NCBI RefSeq assembly: GCF_006715975.1
Contig: NZ_VFOF01000001.1
Coordinates: 1,829,001-1,893,000, forward strand
DNA: 64,000 nt
From: Zymomonas mobilis
GTDB taxonomy: Bacteria > Pseudomonadota > Alphaproteobacteria > Sphingomonadales > Sphingomonadaceae
Direction: 5' to 3'
The notes beneath the pieces are model-generated. The model worked only from the letters and a program-made list of their open reading frames with translations, was not told where the DNA came from and searched no databases. This document shows positions 18,308 through 26,829 of this stretch, in pieces (positions within the stretch are counted from its first letter, which is position 1; each line of letters begins with the position of its first letter). Position numbers and translations under genes: made by a program.

Positions 18308-18708
18308 TTATAGGCATTGGCACAGATCTTTGTAATATTGATCGTATCGCGACCATTCTTGATAAAAAGGAAAGCGGGCGTTTTTTAAAACGCCTGTTTT
18401 CTTGTGAAGAAATTGAAGCATCCTCGGCTTTTTCAATGACAAAGGCCGGTTTTTTTGCCAAACGCTTTGCAGCGAAAGAAGCTTTTGTAAAAGCTTTGGG
18501 GACGGGCTTTCGCCATTCGATATCTTTTCAAGATATCAGCATATCGAATGACAAGTTAGGCGCACCACGTCTTAATATATCGGGAAAGGCTGCGCTTTTA
18601 CTTGAGGAAAAGAAACCGCCACGGCATAACATCTCCATTCATCTTAGTCTGAGTGATGACCAACCGTGGGCATTAGCTTTCGTTGTAATCGAAGCCTACC
18701 CTGAATAA
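18304..18708 (+). CDS. acpS: Holo-[acyl-carrier-protein] synthase
   Basis: The 134-residue enzyme transfers 4'-phosphopantetheine from CoA to apo-ACP, making it competent for lipid synthesis. [14 protein letters not shown] at the N-terminus supplies the metal-binding Asp, and [19 protein letters not shown] is the second signature (about residues 54-72). The late [16 protein letters not shown] block completes the family pattern. It is coupled to pdxJ by a 4-bp overlap. Confidence 0.96.
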   Translation: MIIGIGTDLCNIDRIATILDKKESGRFLKRLFSCEEIEASSAFSMTKAGFFAKRFAAKEAFVKALGTGFRHSISFQDISISNDKLGAPRLNISGKAALLLEEKKPPRHNISIHLSLSDDQPWALAFVVIEAYPE

Positions 18709-18752
18709 CTTCAATGATATAATTAACCTGACTCAAAAAGGTAAAAGCCTGA

Positions 18753-19628
18753 ATGAATCACGATAAAAGTTTAGACAACGGCGAGATGAGCCAGTCACCA
18801 GAGGACATGCCAAAAAAATTCAATTTATGGCATGAGATCAAAGGCATTTTTTATATTTTACTTTTAGTCGGTATCGTTCAGAGCTTTCTAGTAAAACCTT
18901 TCTACATTCCGTCAGAATCAATGATGCCGACCTTGTTAAATGGGGATCGTTTGGTCGTTTCCAAATATCCTTATGGTTGGTCTTATGCGTCACCGATTTT
19001 TCATTTTCTGCCTTTTTTCCATGGTCGGCTTTTTGGCCATATGCCAAAACGAGGCGATGTTGTTATCGTTGTGCCGCGTGGTCAGAAAAGTGATTATATC
19101 AAACGCGTTATCGGTTTACCGGGTGACACACTTTCGGTTGAGAATGGTATTCTGATTATTAATGGTAAGCCCGTTAAACGGAAAATGATGGCACCGGCCA
19201 TGATTCCGATAGATCAGAACATGCCTTGCGAAAGCAATGGTTACCTCGCCATGGAGCAGGTGACGAAAGATGGGCGGCTTTATTGTAAAATGCCACGCAT
19301 CGAGGAAACTCTACCGAATGGCGTTCGTTATGAAACCTTGGATCTGGGGTACATCCCGCAGGCAGATGACTATGGACCGGTCACAATTCCGGACGGTTAT
19401 GTCTTCTTGATGGGTGATAATCGCGATCAATCGGCAGATAGTCGTTTCCCGTTGGAAGAGCATGGATTAGGTGGCCCCGTTCCGGTCGAAAGTCTGGGGG
19501 GACGAGCCGAATTCATTACTTTTTCACTGGATGGCTCTGCTAAACTTTGGAATCCGCTGAGCTGGTTTAAATCTTTCCGTGCCGGTAGAAGTGGTGTCAA
19601 TCTTCATCCAACCGCAGCCAAACCATAA
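18753..19628 (+). CDS. lepB: Signal peptidase I
   Basis: The 291-residue membrane protease removes signal peptides from secreted proteins. After a short cytoplasmic N-terminus, one predicted helix (about residues 28-46) leads into the catalytic serine block FYIPSESMMPTLLNGDRLVV. The catalytic lysine is in SDYIKRVIGLPGD (about residues 112-124), and the MGDNRDQSADSR box lies near residue 225. All expected catalytic residues are present. It lies 44 bp after acpS and 9 bp before the permease gene, so it may belong to the same unit. Confidence 0.95.
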   Translation: MNHDKSLDNGEMSQSPEDMPKKFNLWHEIKGIFYILLLVGIVQSFLVKPFYIPSESMMPTLLNGDRLVVSKYPYGWSYASPIFHFLPFFHGRLFGHMPKRGDVVIVVPRGQKSDYIKRVIGLPGDTLSVENGILIINGKPVKRKMMAPAMIPIDQNMPCESNGYLAMEQVTKDGRLYCKMPRIEETLPNGVRYETLDLGYIPQADDYGPVTIPDGYVFLMGDNRDQSADSRFPLEEHGLGGPVPVESLGGRAEFITFSLDGSAKLWNPLSWFKSFRAGRSGVNLHPTAAKP

Positions 19629-19637
19629 GGTTTTTAA

Positions 19638-20756
19638 ATGCCGGAAACAAAGAAGCGACCACCGGAAAAGCCCGGTCCTAGTGATCTCTTCCATGATTTC
19701 ACGACGCGGGAATTTAAAAAGGCCGCAGTCTGGATTTCAATGGCGGGAGGTGCAGCATTGCTTTGCCTCCTTATCCAGCCGATCCTTCTTATCATTGCCG
19801 GTCTGGTTTTTGCTTCTCTATTGGATGACGGCACGCGCCTGTTAGGCCATGTCCTAAAAATAGGACGTGGATATAGATTGGCGATCGTCTGCATCTGTGT
19901 AGCTATTTTTCTGGCATTCACTTTATATCTGGCGGTCTATCAATTAGGCGGCCAGCTGGATGCTTTGCAGTCCACTTTATCCACTCAATTTATTCATATT
20001 CGCGACTGGTTAGTCAGCAATGGGTTGATGTCGCCCCATGTTTCCAGCAGCGATATTGCCCAGCGGCTTTTTGGTTCATTCGGTGAAGTGAGCGCCTTTG
20101 TTGGCAACGCCCTTGGTGCGGTCTCTGGCGGGGCGATGATTTTAGTCATTGGTATTTTTGTTGCCATTGAACCGCATCTTTACGAACGGGGCTTTGCATG
20201 GATGATCCCGATTGCCAAACGCCCAGATTTTTACCGTATCTTTAATATCGCCAATAATAACTTACGGCGGTTAATGGCCGGACGCCTTCTAGGCATGGCG
20301 ATAGAGGGCGTAGGAACGTGGTTGCTGTTATTGGCTACTGGCGTCCCAATGGCAACACTTTTGGGCTTGTTGACGGGCTTGCTGGCGTTCCTGCCTAATA
20401 TTGGCGCGTTGATATCAGGTCTGTTGATATGTTTGGTTGGATTTAGCCAGAACGTTCAGACCGGTCTTTGGGCTATGGGTGTCTATGCCATCGTGCAAAT
20501 GATTGATGGCTATCTGATTGTGCCTATCGTTGCACGCCGCTCTGTCAACCTACCTCCGGCCTTGGAATTAGGCGCCCAGATTTTGCTAGGCGCTCTTTTT
20601 GGCGTGATGGGGTTGGCTTTGGCTGACCCGCTCGTTGCTATCGCGAAGGTATCGCTTGAGGAATATTCAAAAATCGTGACTGAGCGGGAAGAACATCAGC
20701 AGCGTAATCATGTTAAACAATTTATGTTTAACAAAGAGAATAAAAACAAAGATTGA
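19638..20756 (+). CDS. AI-2E family (PerM/YhhT-like) membrane protein
   Basis: The 372-residue integral membrane protein has about seven to eight predicted helices and the AI-2E transporter-family C-terminal pattern, including GLLAFLPNIGALISGLL and QMIDGYLIVPIVARRSVNLPP. Members have been linked to autoinducer-2 export, ion/H+ exchange or unknown transport, so substrate is not assigned. Its start is 9 bp after lepB. Its stop abuts the convergent FKBP gene's stop with no intervening base and no terminator hairpin between them. Confidence 0.85.
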   Translation: MPETKKRPPEKPGPSDLFHDFTTREFKKAAVWISMAGGAALLCLLIQPILLIIAGLVFASLLDDGTRLLGHVLKIGRGYRLAIVCICVAIFLAFTLYLAVYQLGGQLDALQSTLSTQFIHIRDWLVSNGLMSPHVSSSDIAQRLFGSFGEVSAFVGNALGAVSGGAMILVIGIFVAIEPHLYERGFAWMIPIAKRPDFYRIFNIANNNLRRLMAGRLLGMAIEGVGTWLLLLATGVPMATLLGLLTGLLAFLPNIGALISGLLICLVGFSQNVQTGLWAMGVYAIVQMIDGYLIVPIVARRSVNLPPALELGAQILLGALFGVMGLALADPLVAIAKVSLEEYSKIVTEREEHQQRNHVKQFMFNKENKNKD

Positions 20757-21314
20757 TTATTGTACTGAAGGTAGGTCGATAGCCCCCGCAGGCGGTGCGG
20801 GCACAACAGAGACAAGTTTCACATCGAAAATAAGTACAGCGTTCGGCGGAATAACGCCCCCTGCACCTTCGGCACCATAGCCAAGCTGAGGAGGAATCCA
20901 GAAGCGGTATCGACCGCCCTGCTTCATCAGCTGCAAAGCTTCGGAAAAGCCGGGAATTACTCTTGCAACCGGCATCATGACCGGCGCGCCCCCATTACGG
21001 GCTGTAGAATCAAAGACTGTGCCGTCTGTCAGGCTGCCCTGATATTCGACAGAAACCACATCATTGATTTTAGGCTGAGCGCCTTTTCCGTTTTTGATGA
21101 CTTTGTATTGCAAGCCGGATGGTGTTTTTTGAACGCCTGAATGGTGTTCATTATCAGCCAAAAATTTTTCAGGTGATTGCGCTAGCCGCGAAGGCGAAGC
21201 TGTCCCAGCCAAAGCAAGACCCGCTCCGGCGACAGCAAGAAAAACCGCACCCAGTAATGGTAAACGTATTGCACGCCCGATAGACGTCAAGGAAGAAGAC
21301 TGATCAGAGGCCAT
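20757..21314 (-). CDS. FKBP-type peptidyl-prolyl cis-trans isomerase
   Basis: The 185-residue protein has an N-terminal hydrophobic segment (about residues 17-36), either a signal peptide or an anchor, followed by one FKBP domain (about 75-170). Conserved pieces are VSVEYQGSLTDGTVFDST, VIPGFSEALQLMKQGGRYRFWIPP and GYGAEGAGGVIPPNAVLIFDVKL, which form the proline-isomerase pocket. It probably helps fold periplasmic or secreted proteins. It stands alone, convergent with and directly abutting the AI-2E permease gene. Confidence 0.92.
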   Translation of the reverse strand: MASDQSSSLTSIGRAIRLPLLGAVFLAVAGAGLALAGTASPSRLAQSPEKFLADNEHHSGVQKTPSGLQYKVIKNGKGAQPKINDVVSVEYQGSLTDGTVFDSTARNGGAPVMMPVARVIPGFSEALQLMKQGGRYRFWIPPQLGYGAEGAGGVIPPNAVLIFDVKLVSVVPAPPAGAIDLPSVQ

Positions 21315-21507
21315 GTCATTCCTTAAATATTATTATCGTTACCAAGGACGATTTTCAGCATCACACTGTTGGGTAAAGTAAATGACAACCTGAACTGATT
21401 TGATCAGGAAAGGCAATTGCCACAACTCGCCCGTTAGCGTTGAACGAAACAAACGTCATCACTTGTTATTCATTTTTTCGGGAGTCGTTAAAACATCCCG
21501 AATAAAT

Positions 21508-21544
21508 GAAAACAAATCGCCACCCCATAAAAGGGAGGCGATTT
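21508..21544 (-). terminator. Terminator of rpsU
   Basis: Perfect 8-bp arms AAATCGCC/GGCGATTT enclose a 15-nt loop and are followed on the minus strand by TTTGTTTTC. It lies about 65 bp beyond the rpsU stop. Confidence 0.65.
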
Positions 21545-21607
21545 ATCATATGAAACAGGCACGCTTCTTGGATCAGGTTAGATCAAGAAGGTGTATCCAG
21601 TTAAAAC

Positions 21608-21814
21608 TTAACGGATACCATCACGTTCTGCCCGTTTACGTTCCAGCTTGCGGGAACGACGGACAGCAGCAGCACGTTCACGCGCGCGCTTTTCAGAAGG
21701 CTTTTCATAGTGACGACGCAGTTTCATCTCGCGATAGACACCTTCACGCTGTAATTTTTTCTTAAGGGCGCGAAGAGCTTGATCGACATTATTGTCGCGA
21801 ACGATGATCTGCAT
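21608..21814 (-). CDS. rpsU: 30S ribosomal protein S21
   Basis: The 68-residue basic protein begins [20 protein letters not shown] and continues with the S21 pattern ([19 protein letters not shown]), ending in a strongly Arg/Lys-rich tail. It is a small-subunit protein involved in translation initiation. AGGAG precedes the ATG at good distance. It appears monocistronic, with its own terminator. Confidence 0.95.
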   Translation of the reverse strand: MQIIVRDNNVDQALRALKKKLQREGVYREMKLRRHYEKPSEKRARERAAAVRRSRKLERKRAERDGIR

Positions 21815-22141
21815 AAGAATTCATATCTCCTGCTAGACAGAAAAATACCCCAAAGGACTCCCCTTCGAAATACCTGTCGCATAAATTCGTTAATATACCA
21901 GACATCCGGCATACATATTCAGATGGGGCGCTTATCAAAATACGAATGATTCCACAAGCAATTCTGCGCCATCTTTCGGCAAATTCAAAAAATTTATAGC
22001 ATATGGTGTTAAAAAAAACAGTAAAAACAATGCCGAAAATCTTGCGATAGAAAACTCTATCCAGATTTCCGGCATTACTTTCCCGATATACTAGCGGCAC
22101 TTTAGAAAAATCTGGCTATATCGATAGAATCGATTGGCCTA
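21815..22141. other. Intergenic region between rpsU and exbD2
   Basis: These 327 bp hold the promoter and leader of rpsU and the 3' flank of the exbD-type gene. A frame of about 100 codons exists on the minus strand but has no family features and is cysteine/isoleucine-rich as expected of chance AT-rich sequence, so it is not called. No clear terminator for the exb operon is visible here. Confidence 0.4.
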
Positions 22142-22570
22142 TCAAAAAGCGCGATATGCTTCATTTCCGACAAAGCCCATTTTTTCTACCTGAGCTTTTT
22201 TGCATTCGGCGAGAACCTTATCCACAACGTCATAGCGAACCTGCGGATCTGGCTGGATCTGCAATTCTGGAATAGGATTCATCGTCTGGCTTTCGTCCAG
22301 ATAACGGCGCAAATCAGCAAGTTCCGTCGGCTTGCCATTCCAGAAAATGATCCCCGATGCGTCGATCATAATTTTGTTTTTAACCGGATCAATCGGATCC
22401 TGATTTTGCGAGTTATTCTGCGGAAGATTTAATTTTACAGCGTGAGTCTCAATCGGGATGGTAATAATGAACATAATCAGCAACACCAACATGACATCAA
22501 TAAGTGGTGTCGTATTGATATCCATCATCGGTTCGTCACTGTCGCCGCCGGCCGATATCGCCATAGCCAA
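22142..22570 (-). CDS. exbD: ExbD/TolR-family biopolymer transport protein (second copy)
   Basis: The 142-residue inner-membrane protein has one N-terminal helix (about residues 24-42) with the ion-pathway aspartate in INTTPLIDVMLVLLIMFI, followed by a periplasmic domain. With ExbB it converts proton-motive force into energy for TonB. A clear AAGGAG precedes the ATG. It is the last of four co-directional genes tonB-exbB-exbD-exbD; the first exbD lies 59 bp upstream. The two copies share the helix but differ in the periplasmic part, so they are not a recent duplication. Confidence 0.92.
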   Translation of the reverse strand: MAMAISAGGDSDEPMMDINTTPLIDVMLVLLIMFIITIPIETHAVKLNLPQNNSQNQDPIDPVKNKIMIDASGIIFWNGKPTELADLRRYLDESQTMNPIPELQIQPDPQVRYDVVDKVLAECKKAQVEKMGFVGNEAYRAF

Positions 22571-22629
22571 AACTCCTTAAATTAAATCATCGATAAGATG
22601 ATACGGAGAAAACGAAATAAGTGTTTGCT

Positions 22630-23109
22630 CTATTCATCTGCCGGTACAGGTCCGGGAGGCGGTTCAGAAATAAATCCGACCTTGGCGAAACCGGCTTCCT
22701 GCATGGTATAGATAACACCCCCGATACAACGATAAGGCGTGTTAACATCCCCGCGGATATGAACTTCCGGTAAAAGCAGTCCCGGCGTATGGGGGCCACC
22801 CTGACGATCGATCTCGGATTTTAGTTTTTTGACAGCCCGATCACTTAAATCCTGCGAATTAACACGCGTCAAATTCCAATAGACTTCACAAGCATCGTTA
22901 GGGCCGGCTCTGACCGAGAGAGCAACGTCTTCCGGTTGAGTTCGAGCTGGTTCATAACGGGTGTCCGGTAATTTAACCGGCACCGTTTCAACCACCACCG
23001 GGACCGTAATCAGAAAAATGATGAGCAACACCAGCATAACATCCACAAGGGGCGTTGTGTTGATGTTTGACATTGGGGCATCATCATCCCCTCCTAAGCT
23101 CATTCCCAT
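22630..23109 (-). CDS. exbD: ExbD/TolR-family biopolymer transport protein (first copy)
   Basis: The 159-residue protein has the ExbD layout: a short acidic N-terminus, a single helix containing the conserved aspartate (NINTTPLVDVMLVLLIIFLI, about residues 15-34) and a longer periplasmic domain with two cysteines (EVYWN and TPYRC regions) that the second copy does not share. A second in-frame ATG lies 6 bp downstream and could be the true start. It follows exbB by 126 bp, an interval that contains a perfect hairpin. Confidence 0.9.
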   Translation of the reverse strand: MGMSLGGDDDAPMSNINTTPLVDVMLVLLIIFLITVPVVVETVPVKLPDTRYEPARTQPEDVALSVRAGPNDACEVYWNLTRVNSQDLSDRAVKKLKSEIDRQGGPHTPGLLLPEVHIRGDVNTPYRCIGGVIYTMQEAGFAKVGFISEPPPGPVPADE

Positions 23110-23189
23110 TGGTGATAGTTCCTATAGCATCAATTGTCTGGTCATCCTTGAATAACAGTCTTGGAGAAGACGTTATTTTTGAAGGAATG

Positions 23190-23221
23190 TGACCGGAGGA
23201 AGAAAATTTTCCTCCGGTCAA
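23190..23221. repeat. Perfect intercistronic hairpin between exbB and the first exbD
   Basis: TGACCGGAGGAA and TTCCTCCGGTCA form a perfect 12-bp inverted repeat around a 7-nt A/T loop, 15 bp beyond the exbB stop. On the minus (coding) strand the T-run lies before, not after, the stem, so it is not a classical terminator. It could stabilise the exbB message end or partially attenuate read-through to the exbD genes. Confidence 0.7.
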
Positions 23222-23235
23222 AAAACGGCCGGGGC

Positions 23236-23982
23236 TTAATGCTTAACCGGAGCCGGTTTGTTCGCGCTTGCAACAGGTGAAGCTTTCTTGAACTCAGGAC
23301 GGACTGCGCCGCCTGAAACCAGATAAGCATGAACATCAATGGCAAAAGAACCGATCCGTTCAGCAATAGTTTTGTTCCGACGGCTCAACCAGTTGTAGCC
23401 CAAAACAGCAGGCACAGCGACGGCAAGACCGATGGAAGTCATAATCAGAGCTTCACCGACAGGACCGGCAACTTTACCGATAGAAGCCTGACCAGAAGCA
23501 CCAATCTGAACCAAGGCGCCGTAAATACCGTTAACGGTACCGAACAGACCAACGAACGGAGAGGTTGCACCAACCGTTGCGAGAATGGCCAAACCGGAAC
23601 CAAGACGAGCATTAATAGAAGCAACGCTGCGTTCCAGTGAATCATTCAGCCATTCATGCTGATCGATAGCATTCGGAATTTTGACGTATTGTGCATCGGC
23701 ATCCAGACCATCTTCAACAATCTGACGATAAGCCGTATTTTCTTCGAGTTTTTTGCCAGCGTCTTTCAAAGACGAGGCGTTCCAGAATGCTGCACCGATT
23801 GCGCGGCTTTGAGCTAGAACGCGGTGCTGCTCCCACAATTTGGTAAAGATTACGTACCAGGAAGCGGCAGACATCAATACCAAGATAATAAGAACCGTCC
23901 ATGTCGGAGCACCCCCCTGTTGAAGGGCACCGGTAAGACCGTAAGCACTGGCATCGACGGCAGGAGCTGCTGGGGTAGCCAT
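23236..23982 (-). CDS. exbB: ExbB/TolQ-family (MotA-like) proton channel protein
   Basis: The 248-residue inner-membrane protein has the ExbB topology: an N-terminal helix (about residues 27-45), then a cytoplasmic loop with WLNDSLERSVASINARLGSGLAIL and two closely packed C-terminal helices with VGATSPFVGLFGTVNGIYGAL and VAGPVGEALIMTSIGLAVAVPAVLGYNW. It forms the proton channel with ExbD and energises TonB. It follows tonB by 163 bp on the same strand. TolQ is a close relative, but the adjacent tonB supports the ExbB call. Confidence 0.93.
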   Translation of the reverse strand: MATPAAPAVDASAYGLTGALQQGGAPTWTVLIILVLMSAASWYVIFTKLWEQHRVLAQSRAIGAAFWNASSLKDAGKKLEENTAYRQIVEDGLDADAQYVKIPNAIDQHEWLNDSLERSVASINARLGSGLAILATVGATSPFVGLFGTVNGIYGALVQIGASGQASIGKVAGPVGEALIMTSIGLAVAVPAVLGYNWLSRRNKTIAERIGSFAIDVHAYLVSGGAVRPEFKKASPVASANKPAPVKH

Positions 23983-24145
23983 GACTAGTATTTCCTCTTA
24001 GCAAAATATAGATGATATCAAGATTAAAATGAGAATTTGCGAAGCACTTTTTAAAAAGTAAATCGCATTTTCTTAAAATATTACACTATCAAATGCGCAA
24101 TTTTGTGAACCAATTTTACGCATTATTATAGTCAAGTTATCCCGA

Positions 24146-24877
24146 TCAATCATCCGGAATACGCCAAATAATGCGCTGTACACCAGTACTTGCGACAGGA
24201 TCACCGGAAGCTGTTTTTGCCGGATAATAACGCGCACGCATTGTGAAGTATTTACAAGTTGCCTCGTCAAGTTCGGGAGTCCCGCTTGATGAAGTAACAT
24301 GGCATTGTGAAACACGCCCATCGGTTCCAATGGTGAAGGCAATGGCGGTTACACCGGATTTACCATCACGCATGGCTCGGGATGGATAATCATCCTGAGT
24401 AACCCACTGGGTTTGATCACCATGTGGACGGGCGGCGGATGCTACACCACCACTTTGTCCCGTACCATCGGGTGTCCCGACCGAAGGTGGACCAATTGGC
24501 CCTTTACCGACTGGCCCGGCAAGTGCGGTCATCGGTGCCACGGGTTGACTAGTAACCGTCTGAATAGCCGGAGCCTCGACATGAGGAACATCGACTTTGA
24601 CAGGAGGCGTTACAATCTGTGGCGGCGTGGTCTGTTTCGGCTGTGGTGTTGGTTTTTGAACAATTTTTGGCTGTTCTTTTTTGGGCGGTTCAGGCGGCTT
24701 TGGCGGTGGTGGCGGTGTTTTAACATCAAACACCTTCAAATCTGTTGTGGCATGTTTATAGACTTTGACCGCTAAGCCAGAGACCATGCCATAAATAAGT
24801 ATTATATGAACCACCACCACTAAGCCGATAGCGACGATTTTACGTCGGCTCATTGGTTGTTGATCAGCGTAAGCCAT
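24146..24877 (-). CDS. tonB: TonB energy-transducing protein
   Basis: The 243-residue protein has the TonB architecture: one N-terminal helix (about residues 12-34), a long Pro/Lys-rich periplasm-spanning segment starting with VKTPPPPPKPPEPPKK (about 50-100), a Gly-rich part, and a C-terminal TonB domain (about 160-240) with DYPSRAMRDGKSGVTAIAF and the YYPAKTASG region. It spans the periplasm and pulls on the TonB boxes of outer-membrane receptors such as the one at 2083-4539. It is the first gene of the four-gene operon. Confidence 0.93.
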   Translation of the reverse strand: MAYADQQPMSRRKIVAIGLVVVVHIILIYGMVSGLAVKVYKHATTDLKVFDVKTPPPPPKPPEPPKKEQPKIVQKPTPQPKQTTPPQIVTPPVKVDVPHVEAPAIQTVTSQPVAPMTALAGPVGKGPIGPPSVGTPDGTGQSGGVASAARPHGDQTQWVTQDDYPSRAMRDGKSGVTAIAFTIGTDGRVSQCHVTSSSGTPELDEATCKYFTMRARYYPAKTASGDPVASTGVQRIIWRIPDD

Positions 24878-25233
24878 TCAGGAAATTTACTCCCTCCAGT
24901 CCTCAAGCTGTGGCACCCGCCAGACAGTCGAATTTATCGAATCCCCCATAACGAGCACACACGCAAGTTCCGTGATTGTCGATAACCATTCATGTTCCCT
25001 ATCATAAATGGAATCTTAGACGACCATGGCCGCGAACGGCTCTACGTCCCGATCTTATCGTGACAAGGGGAGACATGCAATTGCTTTATCATATGATTAC
25101 AAGAGTGTATTTTATTAAAAATCAAGAGGGTATTTTTTAACAAAAAAAGTTTTCATTTTTGTTACAAATGATAAAATCAAATAAAAAATAAACTATAAAT
25201 CAAGTCATAAAATAAATATCAAGGAATGACATA
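24878..25233. promoter_or_regulatory. Divergent upstream region of the tonB operon
   Basis: These 356 bp contain the tonB-operon promoter(s) and that of the divergent secreted-protein gene. The distal half is extremely AT-rich. An iron-regulated operator would be expected, but I could not identify a convincing Fur-type 19-mer by eye. Confidence 0.4.
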
Positions 25234-26090
25234 ATGAAATGGATGAGAAATGTATTTTTACTAACAACTTTAAGTTTATCACCTCTTATGGTGGCGCAAG
25301 CAGAAACGAATCAGGAAGTAAAAATTATATCTGAATCGTCTTTTACTTATGCCGACTTTGTGGATATTACCCTTATGTCTCCGATTGTTGCTTCAATCGA
25401 GGTCACGAGAGCTAAAAATTATCCTCGAAACTCGCACCTGATTTACCAGAAGGTAAAACCCGATTTTATATTGAAGCCAAAGTTTCCACATTGATTCGCG
25501 GTGCCGACGGAATTGCTAACAATATTTCTTATCTCCTTGATGTCGCGAATGATAACAAAGGGCGTGCAAAACGCATTCCTGAAAAAACCCGTTTTTTAAT
25601 ATTTGGACAGCCGGTATCAGGGCATCCTGATCAAATCATGCTGACCCGACCAGACTCCAATCTTGATTGGGATGCGAAGAGTGAAGCGGTCGTAAGTGGG
25701 ATCACCCGTGACCTTCTTTCAAATGCACCTGCACCTCAGATCACATCTATCACGAGTGCCTTTTACGTGCCGGGTTCAGTACCGGGCGAAAGTGAAACCC
25801 AGATCTTTTTGCAAACCGTAAGCAAGCAACCGATCTCTTTGAATATTTTACGCCGACCACAGGAAAAGCCGCAATGGGCTGTTGCGTTAGGTGAAATGAC
25901 AGATGAAGCCGCAACGCCCCCCGCTCCGAATAGCCTTTTATGGTATCGGTTGGCCTGTGGATTACCTCGGAATATTCCACAATCCGTTTTATCGACATTA
26001 TCCGAGCATGATATGATGGCCGTCATTGATGATTATAAAGTTGTTCTCTCTGGATTGGGTTCGTGCAGTCGCAACCATCATTTTAAATAA
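25234..26090 (+). pseudogene. Secreted protein gene of unknown function, split by a homopolymer frameshift
   Basis: Two consecutive frames clearly form one gene. The first (25234-25494) encodes a signal peptide (MKWMRNVF...VAQA, about 23 residues) and FTYADFVDITLMSPIVASIEVTRAK, then drifts into non-homologous residues. In the shifted frame the protein continues as LSSKLAPDLPEGKTRFYIEAKVS into the second frame, which runs to 26090 and includes FLIFGQPVSGHPDQ. Adding one A to the AAAAA run at 25414-25418 restores a continuous reading frame of about 285 residues. This could be a real null allele, phase variation, or a sequencing error. Sphingomonads have similar-looking secreted proteins of unknown role. 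Confidence 0.75.
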
Positions 26091-26137
26091 AAAATTAGAA
26101 TATTGGGAAATATTCGAAAAACTTTTGTGCCTGAATG

Positions 26138-26179
26138 CCGGTATTCTGAATTATCTATTATAAGGATTGAGAATACCGG
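26138..26179. repeat. Inverted repeat downstream of the frameshifted gene
   Basis: CCGGTATTCT and AGAATACCGG are perfect 10-bp arms around a 22-nt AT-rich loop, about 48 bp after the stop. It has no T-run, so it may be a weak terminator or message-stabilising structure. Confidence 0.5.
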
Positions 26180-26829
26180 TGCGTGAAAGCTCATCATTTT
26201 CAAAAACAACGATTTTTTTATTAAAACACAAAATAAAATTTACTTTTTTACAATAAAAATCATCGTCTTTCATTTTATCAAAAATCAAAATTACTTATTT
26301 TTTCATCCAAAACAAATATTTCATGACAACGTTGACAAAAAAACTTTTATTTTTTCCATAAAAAAACACAAATAATACAAGAGAGAATTATTTACAGGCA
26401 AGAAAATCACAGAAAAATAACAAAATATTACTTTAAAATCGACAACACTTCTTTCGATAAAAAGAAAACCATCCGAGATTCACGATATCCAAATTATTTC
26501 CATAAAAAAACAAAATACATCTAATTCCCTATTAATTTACTTTTAAATATATACAAAAATATAATTTTTACTTCAAACTTCTCAAAAAAAATTAACATTA
26601 CTTTAATTAACAAAAGAAAATATTTGGAAAATATTTTTGATATCTTCCTTAATTAAGAAGGAAAACTTAGTTATAATCCTATCAGTTGGCCGAATCGCTG
26701 GTAGTCAATTTTGATTTATTGGAAATGCCTTTTGACATATCTGAAAAATCAAAACCGCCTACATAATTTAAAGCGAACGGACAGCATTTACCTCCGTGAT
26801 ACGGGGTGATTTTGTGAGTGGTGAGAATA
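26180..26829 (+). promoter_or_regulatory. AT-rich upstream region of frk
   Basis: About 650 bp contain no plausible gene. A perfect TATAAT at 26672-26677 with TTAATT 17 bp upstream is a possible sigma-70 promoter, and a CTTAATTAAG palindrome (26648-26657) overlaps the region between them. A long leader of about 150 bp before frk would follow. The rest is A/T-tract DNA. Confidence 0.4.

Noticed and set aside
21789-22100. A 103-codon minus-strand frame overlapping the rpsU start
   Set aside because: It overlaps rpsU and its ribosome-binding site, shows no family features and has chance-like composition.
22630-23982. Considered tolQ-tolR instead of exbB-exbD
   Set aside because: A proline-rich TonB gene is in the same operon and no tolA, tolB or pal is adjacent, so the ExbBD assignment fits better.
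24878-25233. Possible Fur box before tonB
   Set aside because: AT-rich stretches with GATAA elements occur, but no 19-bp dyad close to the Fur consensus could be defended by eye.
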